This document shows, piece after piece, positions 32,078-40,674 of a DNA stretch of 64,000 bases (within the stretch, counting starts at the first letter, position 1; each line of letters begins with the position of its first letter). Source of the stretch: an uncultured Alteromonadaceae bacterium (GTDB lineage: Bacteria; Pseudomonadota; Gammaproteobacteria; Enterobacterales; Alteromonadaceae); NCBI GenBank assembly GCA_913056495.1, contig CAJXMO010000004.1:1-64000 (forward strand), written 5' to 3'. The translations under genes and the position numbers were made by a program. The notes beneath the pieces were generated by a model that saw only the letters and a program-made list of their open reading frames with translations, was not told the origin of the DNA and did no database searches.

Positions 32078-35029
32078 ATGCGTTTATTAAAACTCGTTTC
32101 GATTGTTACTGCCCTGTTTATCTTTTTCTTTCTCAATCCTTTAAAAGCAGAGCAATTTAGCAACTTTAAAGCTCTACCTTCTTGGGTTAAGCAAACTCAG
32201 ATTCCACAAACTTATCAGGTTCCGGAAAAGCAGCTACGCGATGGCGTATATTATTTGCTGGTCGATAGACAAGTATTAGTCAAGCCAGAAGATACAAGGT
32301 ATTTCACCGCCTTTGCTGCTGAAGTTGTGAATCAACAGGGTATCGAATATTTTTCTCAGATTAATATTGGGTTTGATCCTGTCTACCAAAATTTGCTTAT
32401 CCACGACTTTTATATAAAACGCTCGGGTAAACGCATCAACCAACTGGATACCGCTAGTTTTAAATTATTGAATCAGGAATCCGAGCTGGAAAACAACATT
32501 TATAATGGCCGAAAAAAATTAAATATATTACTGCAAGATCTCAGAGTCGGCGATGTCATTTATTACAGCTATCAGATACAAGGCAGAAACCCTGTATACC
32601 AGGATTTATTTGCTTACAGGACTAGTCTGAACTGGTCTGTTCCGGTTGAAAAAGTCAATGTACGTATCGACTGGCAAAAACCTAGCAAACTGTTACATTA
32701 TTTTACCGGCAATGAAACAACTCCGCTTGAAATCAATCAGACCGATAAGGGGAAAGAATTTAAAATCGTTAAAACTCAAATAACCCCTGTGCCAATTGAA
32801 GAGGATACGCCTGACTGGTTTTCACCCTGGACTGATATCCAATTCTCAGAAACACAAAACTGGCAAACTGTTGCAGCCTGGGCTGCGGATCTGTATCAGG
32901 GTAGATTTGATTCAAACGATGAGTTAACTGAAGTTGTCACGCAAATAAAGCAGCAAGCAAACTCAACTGAGCAGCAAACCTCACTTGCACTGCAATTTGT
33001 TCAAAATGAAATTCGTTATGTAGGGATAGAGTTTGGGGAAAACTCTCACAGGCCTTCGAAAGCCAGTGAGACTTTGCAGCGCAGATATGGCGACTGTAAA
33101 GATAAAACTGTGTTATTAATTGCCATTTTAAAGCAACTCGGGATACAAGCCTATCCTGCTTTGGTCGACACAGATTCAGAACATACCATCAATCACAATT
33201 TACCCGGCGTAGATGCATTTAATCATGTTATCACTCAGGTAAAAATAGCAGACAATACCTTCTGGCTGGATCCGACCCGCACCTACCAATATGGCCATTT
33301 AAATCAAATTTATCAGCCGGATTATGGCTATGCGCTGATCGCTGATAAACGACAAAATAGTCTGACTGAAATGGTTCGGACTGATGACTACAGCGGCGCT
33401 TCGGTGAAAGAGCAATTTTTTATACCAAAAGACAACAACCAAGCGGTTACACTAACTGTAGAAACACACTATAAAGGCTGGAGAGCTGCTAATCAGAGAC
33501 GTAAAATTGAATCAGACGGATTAGCACAGATTGAAAAAAGCTATCTGGAATACTACCAGAAAGAATTTGGCAATGTTGCTGCAGCGGAGACGATTCGTTA
33601 TCAGGACGATACGACCAATAATCAAATTACTTTATTTGAGTCTTATACTCTAACGGATTTTTGGCAACAGGAAGATGACAAACTACTTGGTAACTTTTAT
33701 ACCAACTCTGTTGCCAGTTACCTCGACAAACCAGATAGCCTGGAACGAAAGCAGCCATTTTATCAGACTCATCCGGTTAATTCTGAGCATACTATTATGA
33801 TTGAATTTGAAAGTGATACATGGCGTTTTTCAGATGATGAGCTTTATGAAAGTAATGCATTTTTTGATTACCGATATCGCGCACAATATGACAAATCAAA
33901 TCAGCAACTCACTTTAAGTTATCGCTATCAATCAAAAGCGGGTTTTATACCGGCTGCTGATTTTTCAGAGTATGTTCAGGCACTAAAACGTGCCCGCAAT
34001 ACGCGCTATTATGAAATTAGTAAAGGCATGACAAACAAAACAAAGAATTCAGAAGAGATTGTCTTGACCGATGAGCTTAAATATACACTGATTGTATTTT
34101 CTATTCTGGGCGCTTATATACTCATTGCTGTGATCTGGTATTTGACTAAATCACCTCAACAGGCTGAATCGAAATTTTATCCGGTCAGTGCTAAAAAGTT
34201 TGTCTTTATGTATATAGTGTCATTTGGGTTTTATGGCTGTTACTGGTTCTATAAAAACTTTCAATTTGTAAAACTCAACCAAAAATCCAATATACAGCCC
34301 TTTTGGAGAGGTGTATTTAGTCTATTCTGGTATTATCCGTTGTGGCAATGGATTGAAAAAGCAAAAACAGGTACTGACAAATCTGGTTTGTACTTACCGG
34401 GAGCCATATTGGCCACAGCTTATTTAATCTTCTCTATATTGGCGTCAGCTTCAACTAATGCATTTGCTTATGTGATGATCTTTATTCCGGCAGTTTTATT
34501 GTTACCTATGGTGAATAAAGTCAATAAACTCAATCCAGAGCGCAGTAAGGCCTACGCCAAAAATTCAAACCTGAATGCGCTTCATTTTGCACTGGCATTT
34601 TGCTTTTTGGCTTTCATATCCCTTGAACTCGCTCCGGGATTGCAGCTCTTACCGTCAAATCAGGTCATTAACGGCAGTCAGCTTTGGCAGCATGACAAAA
34701 CCAAAATGGTCGAGAATAAAGTGATTGAGCAGCAAGAGCATATTGAGCTGTTTTACAGTTCGGCTTTATTATCTCATCACGCAGATGGCAATGGTTTCAC
34801 CGGCAAAGGCGTATTTTCTTACTGGCTTGAAGATAATACTTTCCAGTTGGAAAAAGCCAACTTTAAAGAAATATCATCCATTAAAACTAATTGGGGTGAT
34901 GAACATACAGTGATCACCTTAGAACGAAAAGACGGTTCAAGTTTTGATTTATATATTACCGCATCAGATAAGCAAGATGAAAAGTTTGAACAGGCATTGA
35001 GAATGCGCTGGCAGCAGCAAAATAAATAG
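32078..35029 (+). CDS. DUF3857 and transglutaminase-like protein fused to a membrane domain
   Basis: This 983-residue protein has a signal peptide (ends LKAEQ), a DUF3857 domain (about 40-230) and a transglutaminase-like domain with the cysteine-protease triad Cys340 (YGDCKDKT), His383 (FNHVI) and Asp398 (WLDPTR). A beta-rich region (about 410-640) follows, then a membrane segment near 670 and a multi-pass region (about 700-860) with FGFYGCYWFYKN and PFWRGVFSLFWYYP. The last 110 residues are soluble. The membrane part looks like a separate domain seen in small unknown proteins. The ATG at 32078 has GGAA seven bases upstream; a GTG at 32057 would spoil the signal peptide. It stands alone, with a repeat-rich region upstream and a convergent chemoreceptor downstream. 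The function is unknown; a periplasmic protein-processing role is inferred. Confidence 0.82.
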   Translation: MRLLKLVSIVTALFIFFFLNPLKAEQFSNFKALPSWVKQTQIPQTYQVPEKQLRDGVYYLLVDRQVLVKPEDTRYFTAFAAEVVNQQGIEYFSQINIGFDPVYQNLLIHDFYIKRSGKRINQLDTASFKLLNQESELENNIYNGRKKLNILLQDLRVGDVIYYSYQIQGRNPVYQDLFAYRTSLNWSVPVEKVNVRIDWQKPSKLLHYFTGNETTPLEINQTDKGKEFKIVKTQITPVPIEEDTPDWFSPWTDIQFSETQNWQTVAAWAADLYQGRFDSNDELTEVVTQIKQQANSTEQQTSLALQFVQNEIRYVGIEFGENSHRPSKASETLQRRYGDCKDKTVLLIAILKQLGIQAYPALVDTDSEHTINHNLPGVDAFNHVITQVKIADNTFWLDPTRTYQYGHLNQIYQPDYGYALIADKRQNSLTEMVRTDDYSGASVKEQFFIPKDNNQAVTLTVETHYKGWRAANQRRKIESDGLAQIEKSYLEYYQKEFGNVAAAETIRYQDDTTNNQITLFESYTLTDFWQQEDDKLLGNFYTNSVASYLDKPDSLERKQPFYQTHPVNSEHTIMIEFESDTWRFSDDELYESNAFFDYRYRAQYDKSNQQLTLSYRYQSKAGFIPAADFSEYVQALKRARNTRYYEISKGMTNKTKNSEEIVLTDELKYTLIVFSILGAYILIAVIWYLTKSPQQAESKFYPVSAKKFVFMYIVSFGFYGCYWFYKNFQFVKLNQKSNIQPFWRGVFSLFWYYPLWQWIEKAKTGTDKSGLYLPGAILATAYLIFSILASASTNAFAYVMIFIPAVLLLPMVNKVNKLNPERSKAYAKNSNLNALHFALAFCFLAFISLELAPGLQLLPSNQVINGSQLWQHDKTKMVENKVIEQQEHIELFYSSALLSHHADGNGFTGKGVFSYWLEDNTFQLEKANFKEISSIKTNWGDEHTVITLERKDGSSFDLYITASDKQDEKFEQALRMRWQQQNK

Positions 35030-35050
35030 CGGCTGCTTTTGTAATTTAAT

Positions 35051-35100
35051 CTCAGCTGCGTATAAGAATCGTTGAGCAATTTTTATGATGCGCAGCTGAG
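35051..35100. repeat. Perfect 10-bp inverted repeat between convergent genes
   Basis: CTCAGCTGCG (35051-35060) and CGCAGCTGAG (35091-35100) frame a 30-base A/T-rich loop. A smaller stem GCAGC/GCTGC plus TTTT (35014-35040) precedes it and may terminate the plus-strand gene. Together they could separate the two convergent transcripts. Confidence 0.5.
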
Positions 35101-35106
35101 GTTAAT

Positions 35107-35973
35107 TTAGCGGCTAAAATGATCTTTAATCTGATTCACTTCGGTATCAAAAATATCGTTAATAACCTGAATTGCATCTGTGGCCATCGAAAAATATTGC
35201 TTGGAATCGAGTTCAATCTTTTCAGCATCAATCAGCTCCTGCTTAATAATCTGGCAAAATTGACCGATCTGCTGTTTAGCCTGACTGACTTTCTGGCTGA
35301 CAGTAAACGAATCAGCTTTTGATTTTTGCTGTTCAAGCTGATTAAAAGTCCCGTTGGCAATTTCGCTGATTTTCTGATGTAAAAAGCCCAATTTAATTTT
35401 TTCCACACTCGAACAAAATTGTTGAGTCGCAATGCCTGTGCCTAAGGCTCTGGACTGACCTATATATTCAGCAACATGTAAGAGTTCACGCCATAACAAA
35501 CCCACATTCGGAAAATCACTTAAATGTTCAACGGTTAAATGATAATGTTCGGCTATATCTTCAAGTAAAAACAATAGGTTACTGACAATTTGAGTATGTT
35601 GTTTTACGGTATTTTCAAGTGTCAGTTGTTCAGAGTGTGCCGACAGACGTCCCCAGTGATCCTGATAACTCTCCCAGCGTTCAAATTCAGTAACCGGAAA
35701 ATTATGCTCTAATCTGGAGCTTGTGTGTTTCATATTCTGCTTCAATGCATTCAGATCGCCCAGAACCGATTGATCCCCTCTGGCATAAGCAGCCGACCAG
35801 CCTCTGTGCTTTTGAGTACTGGTTATCAGGTCTCTGATTAACAAAATAAATTGAATACCCACAATTTGTTTGTGACGCACCTTTTTTGTTTTTCGCACAA
35901 TAAACAAAACGAGTAATAGACCCAGTATTAAACTGGCGATAGCAATGCTTATGTAGGTTAAATCAAATATCAT
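35107..35973 (-). CDS. NIT-like sensor protein (membrane-anchored, chemoreceptor partner)
   Basis: This 288-residue protein has one N-terminal TM helix (about 7-26) followed by positive residues (RKTKKVRHK), which would place the rest in the cytoplasm. The helical domain shows the pattern of the nitrate/nitrite sensing (NIT) fold, with TSTQKHRGWSAAYARGD near residue 55 and GQSRALGTGIATQ near 180. It lacks any output domain. It starts after GGAGGT six bases downstream of the methyl-accepting gene, so the two are co-translated. The ligand is unproven; NIT assignment is by remembered pattern only. Confidence 0.68.
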   Translation of the reverse strand: MIFDLTYISIAIASLILGLLLVLFIVRKTKKVRHKQIVGIQFILLIRDLITSTQKHRGWSAAYARGDQSVLGDLNALKQNMKHTSSRLEHNFPVTEFERWESYQDHWGRLSAHSEQLTLENTVKQHTQIVSNLLFLLEDIAEHYHLTVEHLSDFPNVGLLWRELLHVAEYIGQSRALGTGIATQQFCSSVEKIKLGFLHQKISEIANGTFNQLEQQKSKADSFTVSQKVSQAKQQIGQFCQIIKQELIDAEKIELDSKQYFSMATDAIQVINDIFDTEVNQIKDHFSR

Positions 35974-35979
35974 TGCTAC

Positions 35980-37101
35980 TTAACCTCCGTTCTGAGTTAA
36001 GGTTTTAAGATGATTGGCGATAGCTTGCGCTTGCTCAGCCACTTCGGCATTAGCTCTGGCCCCTTGAACGACACGCTCAACGTGCTCAGAAATTTCCTGA
36101 TTTGCCATATTTTGCTGTTCAGTATTTGCAGAAATAATTTGCATTTCGGCCTGTACTTCCTGAGCCCGACTATGCATGCAGTTAAGTGCGTTTTCAGTTT
36201 GCTCTGCGGTATCTAAACAACCACCGCTACGCTCAGCCACTAGCTTCATGCTCTCATTAACCAGATGACTTTTTTCGAGTACCTGCTGAACATTATTGGT
36301 AATTTGATTAGCAGCCTGACTACTTCGATCCGCGAGCGCTCTGACTTCATCGGCCACCACCGCAAAACCTCTGCCCAAATCACCCGCTCTGGCCGCTTCT
36401 ATCGATGCGTTAAGCGCTAATAAGTTGGTTTGTGCAGAAATATCCTGAATCGTTTTGGACATTTGAGCAACTGATTCAGCCAGACCATCCAATTCCGACA
36501 TTTGGACCTGAGTAATGTCTGCATCTTGTTTAACAGCCTCAATTTCCTTTTTTAGCTGGATCAGGTGGACTTTCCCCTGCTCAGAATCCTGTTGGGTTAA
36601 GCTGGACAGCTCAAAAGTTGCTTTAATTTTTTCAGCTACCTGCTGCAGCGACTGGCTCATTTCTAAAATTGCGGCAGCCGTAGAGTTGGTTGAATCAGAC
36701 TGAGCCTGAACATTGTAAGAAACCTGCTGGGCCGATTCTATAACTTGCAGAGAGGCATGCTCCACTTCGCTCATTCTCGCCTTTAAACCATTATTCTGGC
36801 GGCTGAGTTCCCGTAACAGATCAATCAGTTGTTTAACCGGTTTACCCAGTGATAATGCGCTTAATTCAAGCTTTCTATAGTCATATTCAACTTGTTCACC
36901 CTGTTTAAGTTTTTCATCCAGTTCGGTCAGCTCTTTTATAATCGCAATAAAAAGCAGTGCCAGAATGACTAAGGCTGCTACTGAAAATGCATAGCCTAAC
37001 CAAACAGGTAACCAAGGCAATACCGCGAGGGTGACTAAAATGAGTATCCATACCAGCGAAAAAGTTTGCTTCATGCCGGCTTTTCTAAGTAAATAAACCA
37101 T
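35980..37101 (-). CDS. Methyl-accepting chemotaxis protein without a sensor domain
   Basis: This 373-residue protein has two adjacent TM helices (about 12-55), no periplasmic or PAS domain, and a cytoplasmic MCP signalling domain with the conserved hairpin tip [21 protein letters not shown] followed by [18 protein letters not shown] (about 221-262). No pentapeptide tether for CheR is seen at the C-terminus (TLTQNGG). Because it lacks an input domain, it probably receives its signal from the protein encoded six bases downstream. It would control CheA and flagellar motility or another output. Confidence 0.9.
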   Translation of the reverse strand: MVYLLRKAGMKQTFSLVWILILVTLAVLPWLPVWLGYAFSVAALVILALLFIAIIKELTELDEKLKQGEQVEYDYRKLELSALSLGKPVKQLIDLLRELSRQNNGLKARMSEVEHASLQVIESAQQVSYNVQAQSDSTNSTAAAILEMSQSLQQVAEKIKATFELSSLTQQDSEQGKVHLIQLKKEIEAVKQDADITQVQMSELDGLAESVAQMSKTIQDISAQTNLLALNASIEAARAGDLGRGFAVVADEVRALADRSSQAANQITNNVQQVLEKSHLVNESMKLVAERSGGCLDTAEQTENALNCMHSRAQEVQAEMQIISANTEQQNMANQEISEHVERVVQGARANAEVAEQAQAIANHLKTLTQNGG

Positions 37102-37275
37102 ATTGAATATGACTCAACCTGTTCGAAAATTTATTAGCTTCAATCATTCAACGTTAAATGATTGTCGTTGCTATATCCTAAGTAACCCGACAAATACACA
37201 CTGCCGGGTTTGATAAACTGCCTGTGCCTAAGCAAAAGCAAAAGCAAAGCTTGTACCAAATAATCCTATTTAATC

Positions 37276-37308
37276 TATTCATCATAATTATCTTGGTTAT
37301 GATGAATA
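37276..37308. repeat. Perfect 12-bp AT-rich inverted repeat
   Basis: TATTCATCATAA (37276-37287) and TTATGATGAATA (37297-37308) flank a 9-base loop. There is no strong U-tract directly after either arm. It resembles the palindromes at 145-175 and 19442-19478 in style, not in sequence. Confidence 0.65.
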
Positions 37309-37504
37309 AAAACTGCCTGTTCAATAACAACTTAGATGCACGCGAACTCAAGCTGTGTTTATAGGGATATTTTTATACAAGCACTTTAAACGGGCAAAAT
37401 AAATTGAGTTTGCACCATGCACTATAAAAGTGCAAAAAAAACCATGGGGTTGGATATGTGTATGGTATCTAGATGGGTGCTTTGTTCGTCTCGATAAAAA
37501 CAAG

Positions 37505-37537
37505 CGCCTGATTTCGATTAAGTATTAAAATCAGGCG
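37505..37537. terminator. Terminator-like hairpin downstream of mlaA
   Basis: CGCCTGATTT (37505-37514) and AAATCAGGCG (37528-37537) pair perfectly. On the minus strand CTTGTTTTT follows, which suits termination of the mlaA/ccm transcript 77 bases past its stop. The loop is 13 bases. Confidence 0.6.
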
Positions 37538-37614
37538 TTCTATAGTTTAATAAAAGTCTGCCGGTAAAAGGTTATCTGTTGGCTGATAAAATATTGAAAA
37601 GAGCCTCTTCAGAT

Positions 37615-38361
37615 TTATTCCAATTCGTTTAAGAAAGCTTCAAAGTCTTCTTCTTCATTCTCGTCAATTTCAGGTTGCGGCGGATTACCGTCATAGACCT
37701 TAAATTGAGTATTTTGAAAATAGGCTTCTTTAACAAAGATATACTGATCAAAGCTATCTTCAAGCATTTGTTCCTGAGGCACCAGTTGAATACGAGATTC
37801 AAGTGCTTCTATACCAAACCTGAACGCCGACACCCAGAACGTCAGAGCATCCAGCGGAAAATAAGCAGAGTCCACTATATCACCGGCGACTTCTCTTGGC
37901 ACAGTTGGCCCGTAGGCCGGGACCATTAAATAGGGTCCGGAATCTACGCCCCATTTGCCAAGTACCTCATCAAACTCTTCCTGTTTGGGTTTTAAGCCTA
38001 TATGTTGAGCAACATCCACAAGTCCCAACAAACCCACAGTTGAGTTAAGCAAGAAGCGCCCGGCGCTGCTGGCCGCTTCTTTGGGCTTAGCTTGTAGTAG
38101 ATTATTAATCATTGAAGATGGTTCTTCTAAATTTGAAGACATATTCATCAAACCGGAACGCACTGGCTTAGGCATATATTTTTGATAAGCCATTGCGGTT
38201 GGACGCAGAATATTTTTATCCAGCACTTCGTAGTTAAAATCCCAAACTGAGCGGTTTACCGATTCAAGCGGATCGCTTAACTCAGTCTGAGGTTCACCTG
38301 TTGTGGCACAGGCAGATAGCAATCCGGCTAATATAATTGCCCAGAATTGTTTTAAAAACAT
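37615..38361 (-). CDS. mlaA: MlaA (VacJ) outer membrane lipoprotein
   Basis: This 248-residue lipoprotein has lipobox SACA and the MlaA/VacJ core (about 30-215): DPLESVNRSVWDFNYEVLD, the SSAGRFLLNSTVGLLGL helix, and KQEEFDEVLGKWGVDSGPYL. It belongs to the Mla pathway, which removes misplaced phospholipids from the outer leaflet of the outer membrane. An acidic tail (IDENEEEDFEAFLNELE) extends the usual length slightly. It lies 18 bases after ccmI on the same strand and may be co-transcribed with the ccm operon. Other mla genes are not nearby. Confidence 0.92.
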   Translation of the reverse strand: MFLKQFWAIILAGLLSACATTGEPQTELSDPLESVNRSVWDFNYEVLDKNILRPTAMAYQKYMPKPVRSGLMNMSSNLEEPSSMINNLLQAKPKEAASSAGRFLLNSTVGLLGLVDVAQHIGLKPKQEEFDEVLGKWGVDSGPYLMVPAYGPTVPREVAGDIVDSAYFPLDALTFWVSAFRFGIEALESRIQLVPQEQMLEDSFDQYIFVKEAYFQNTQFKVYDGNPPQPEIDENEEEDFEAFLNELE

Positions 38362-38379
38362 ACTAAAATAATCCCTTAC

Positions 38380-39624
38380 TTAAAGTGTTAATTGAATACG
38401 TGTGATTGTATCAGATAAGCTCAAAGCTTCACTATGAGTTTCAAGCTCACCTTCTGCCAACATCACATTTTCATCTTTAGACAACCTCAGGGTGACATAT
38501 GCCTGCTCTAAACTTGAAATATTAAAGTCAGCCATCATTGCATTCTGATCTGTCAACTCAACCTGCGCCGGAAGGCCACTGTTAATGGGTAAACGTACCA
38601 CTGCAGCAGGCGGGCCAGCTAGCTGAGGTCTGGCAAAAACAACCAAATACTGAAACTCTGATAACTGTTTTTGAGTCTCTTCAGACAACTCGATATCGAC
38701 CAGAATGCGCTTACCTGTGGCCTGTTGATGACGTTCTGTCGCCATGGTGGAAGTCGATTGAATATTAAATTCCTGCGCTAATTCCGGCATTGTTTGAGCA
38801 ATGGCCTGAACTCTAGCATCATTTTTATCCAGTTCAGCCAGAGCGGCACGCCAATAGGTTTTTGCCGCTGCTTTGTCTTTTAACTGATGCGCGACATAGC
38901 CCGCCATGACTAAGGCCTCTTCATCTTTGGCTGACTGCTTCAATATTTGTTGATAAACCGACAAGGCTTTTTTAAGATAAGATTCATCATTTGCGGCAAT
39001 TAATACCTGAGCATAGCTCATCTGGGCTGAATATTTGTTCGGTTCTAACTCGAGCGCTTTTTCAAATGCCTGCATGGCATTTTCCAGATACCCCTGAGAA
39101 TAAGCAATTCGACCTAATAACAACCAACCCGTAGCATCGTCTGGTTGTTGACTAAGTTTATTTCTAAACCCCAAATAAAAAGATTCAAGTTCCTGCTGGC
39201 TAAACGAATCATCCCCGGCTAGCAGCTTTTTAGCGTAATCCGCTGTGCGCTCTTTAGCCTGATAAAAGTGCGTCATCTGCTCAACTTTACCCTGGGAAAA
39301 ATAAATCGAAAAAGCAATAATCAGTGTAATCACAGGCAACGCAAATAAATAGCCACGCTTAACTTTAATGGTAGATTTTGAATCCTCTCGGGCTAATTCG
39401 CTGGCTAACTGAAGTTTTAAATCATCCAGAGCCACCTGATAGGCTTGTTCATCAATATTACCTGCCGCCAAATCATCTTTAAGCTCACTCAGTTTACCTT
39501 GATAAAGCTCCGACTGACGGCTCTGATTGACCTGCAGACGATGGTTTTTATTATACCATGGCAATAAAATTATTAAGCAAAAGCAGAGTGTAAGCAGAAT
39601 TAATACAATAATTAAACTATTCAA
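38380..39624 (-). CDS. ccmI: Cytochrome c maturation protein CcmI
   Basis: This 414-residue inner-membrane protein has two TM helices (about 3-23 and 90-110), a cytoplasmic loop (QSRQSELYQGKLSELKDDL) and a periplasmic TPR region (about 160-275) followed by a beta-rich C-terminal domain. It corresponds to the TPR part of E. coli CcmH, here a separate gene. It binds and chaperones apocytochrome c for heme ligation. The start is TTG at 39624, supported by GAGG seven bases upstream, just two bases after the ccmH stop. Confidence 0.88.
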   Translation of the reverse strand: MNSLIIVLILLTLCFCLIILLPWYNKNHRLQVNQSRQSELYQGKLSELKDDLAAGNIDEQAYQVALDDLKLQLASELAREDSKSTIKVKRGYLFALPVITLIIAFSIYFSQGKVEQMTHFYQAKERTADYAKKLLAGDDSFSQQELESFYLGFRNKLSQQPDDATGWLLLGRIAYSQGYLENAMQAFEKALELEPNKYSAQMSYAQVLIAANDESYLKKALSVYQQILKQSAKDEEALVMAGYVAHQLKDKAAAKTYWRAALAELDKNDARVQAIAQTMPELAQEFNIQSTSTMATERHQQATGKRILVDIELSEETQKQLSEFQYLVVFARPQLAGPPAAVVRLPINSGLPAQVELTDQNAMMADFNISSLEQAYVTLRLSKDENVMLAEGELETHSEALSLSDTITRIQLTL

Positions 39625-39626
39625 GA

Positions 39627-40106
39627 TTAAGCCTCTTTATCTTTTTTAGCGCTATCTGAATCAAGTTGATTTAAAACTTCTTCTGCCTGCTTCAAATAGT
39701 CGTCAGATACACGGGTTGTCGTCTCTTTATTGCGTTTAAACATAATAAAAACAAGTACAAATAACAGAATAACCGGAATAATCCATAACCAGATAGTAAC
39801 GGCGTTAACCGGTGGATCATAATGTACAAACTGGCCATAACGGGCGACCATAAAGTCGATAACATCCTGTTTGCTCTCGCCTTTTTGAACTAGCTCATAG
39901 GTTTTGTTTTTTAAATCAATTGCAACCATAGCATTTGAATCGGCGATGTTCTGGTTCTGACACTTAGGACATCTCAGCTCCTGAGTTAATTCATCAAAAA
40001 TAGCCTGCTTATTAACATCATCAAATGCATACGTTTGTTCAACCGCCTGTAGGGGTAACAGCCAAAAAAAGCTGGCCATGATTAAAAAACGATACAGGTT
40101 AAGCAT
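39627..40106 (-). CDS. ccmH: Cytochrome c maturation protein CcmH (CcmL)
   Basis: This 159-residue protein has a signal peptide, the redox motif CPKC in RCPKCQNQNIADSNA near residue 44, and one C-terminal TM helix (about 101-121). It reduces or holds the disulfide of apocytochrome c in the periplasm during heme attachment. It overlaps the ccmG stop by one base (TAATG) and precedes ccmI by two bases, in the standard order ccmFGHI. Confidence 0.93.
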   Translation of the reverse strand: MLNLYRFLIMASFFWLLPLQAVEQTYAFDDVNKQAIFDELTQELRCPKCQNQNIADSNAMVAIDLKNKTYELVQKGESKQDVIDFMVARYGQFVHYDPPVNAVTIWLWIIPVILLFVLVFIMFKRNKETTTRVSDDYLKQAEEVLNQLDSDSAKKDKEA

Positions 40107-40669
40107 TATTTTGCTCCGTTAATTATTGGGGCAAATTCTTTCTGCCAGATGCGTTCATCTATCGCACCGCGTCTATGTGCCAGAATGATCCCTTTTTCAT
40201 TTACCAGAAAGCTTTCCGGTGCACCGGTTACGCCTAAATCCAGCGATAAATCTCGCTTTACATCATAAATATTAAATTGAAACGGATTTCCAAGCTGAGC
40301 CAGCATCTCTTTCACTTCCTGCTGAGTCTGGCTAACATCCAGATTACCAAATGCGGCTTCTGCTGCATTATCATAATAAACGCCCACAATACGCACACCT
40401 TGCTGGCGTAAACGAGTCATAAAAGGCAGCTCGACGCGGCAAGTAACACACCAGGTTCCCCAAACATTAACCAGAGTCATGTCGCCCATGACGTCTTGTT
40501 TGCTGTAACTGATCGAAGGATCCATTAGATCCGGCAATTTAAATTCCGGAAATGGACGTTCTAAATTCGCATTTTCAATATTGGTCGGATCGGAAAACAG
40601 GCCTTTGTATAAAAATACAGCCGTGAGCAAAAATACGCCAATTGGAATAAACAATCGTAAATTTTTCAT
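40106..40669 (-). CDS. ccmG: Thiol:disulfide interchange protein CcmG (DsbE)
   Basis: This 187-residue protein is a membrane-anchored thioredoxin. The N-terminal TM (about 5-24) is followed by the thioredoxin fold with active site CVTC in VWGTWCVTCRVELPF and the cis-proline loop VTGAPESFLV. It passes electrons to CcmH and apocytochrome c. The spacing to ccmF is five bases. The CVTC pair matches the usual CPTC of CcmG except for Val at the second place. Confidence 0.93.
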   Translation of the reverse strand: MKNLRLFIPIGVFLLTAVFLYKGLFSDPTNIENANLERPFPEFKLPDLMDPSISYSKQDVMGDMTLVNVWGTWCVTCRVELPFMTRLRQQGVRIVGVYYDNAAEAAFGNLDVSQTQQEVKEMLAQLGNPFQFNIYDVKRDLSLDLGVTGAPESFLVNEKGIILAHRRGAIDERIWQKEFAPIINGAK

Positions 40670-40674
40670 TTTAT

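Larger units (their letters stand above)
37102..37614. other. Intergenic region with two hairpins
   Basis: No gene is visible in these 513 bases. It contains the upstream region of the chemoreceptor operon (left part), an AAAGC-type mini-repeat near 37230-37250, a 12-bp perfect palindrome at 37276-37308 and a terminator-like hairpin at 37505-37537. The region downstream of mlaA lies at its right end. Confidence 0.55.

Noticed and set aside
37230-37250. AAAGC mini-repeat as a functional element
   Set aside because: Only about three to four short imperfect units; this is expected by chance in AT-rich DNA.
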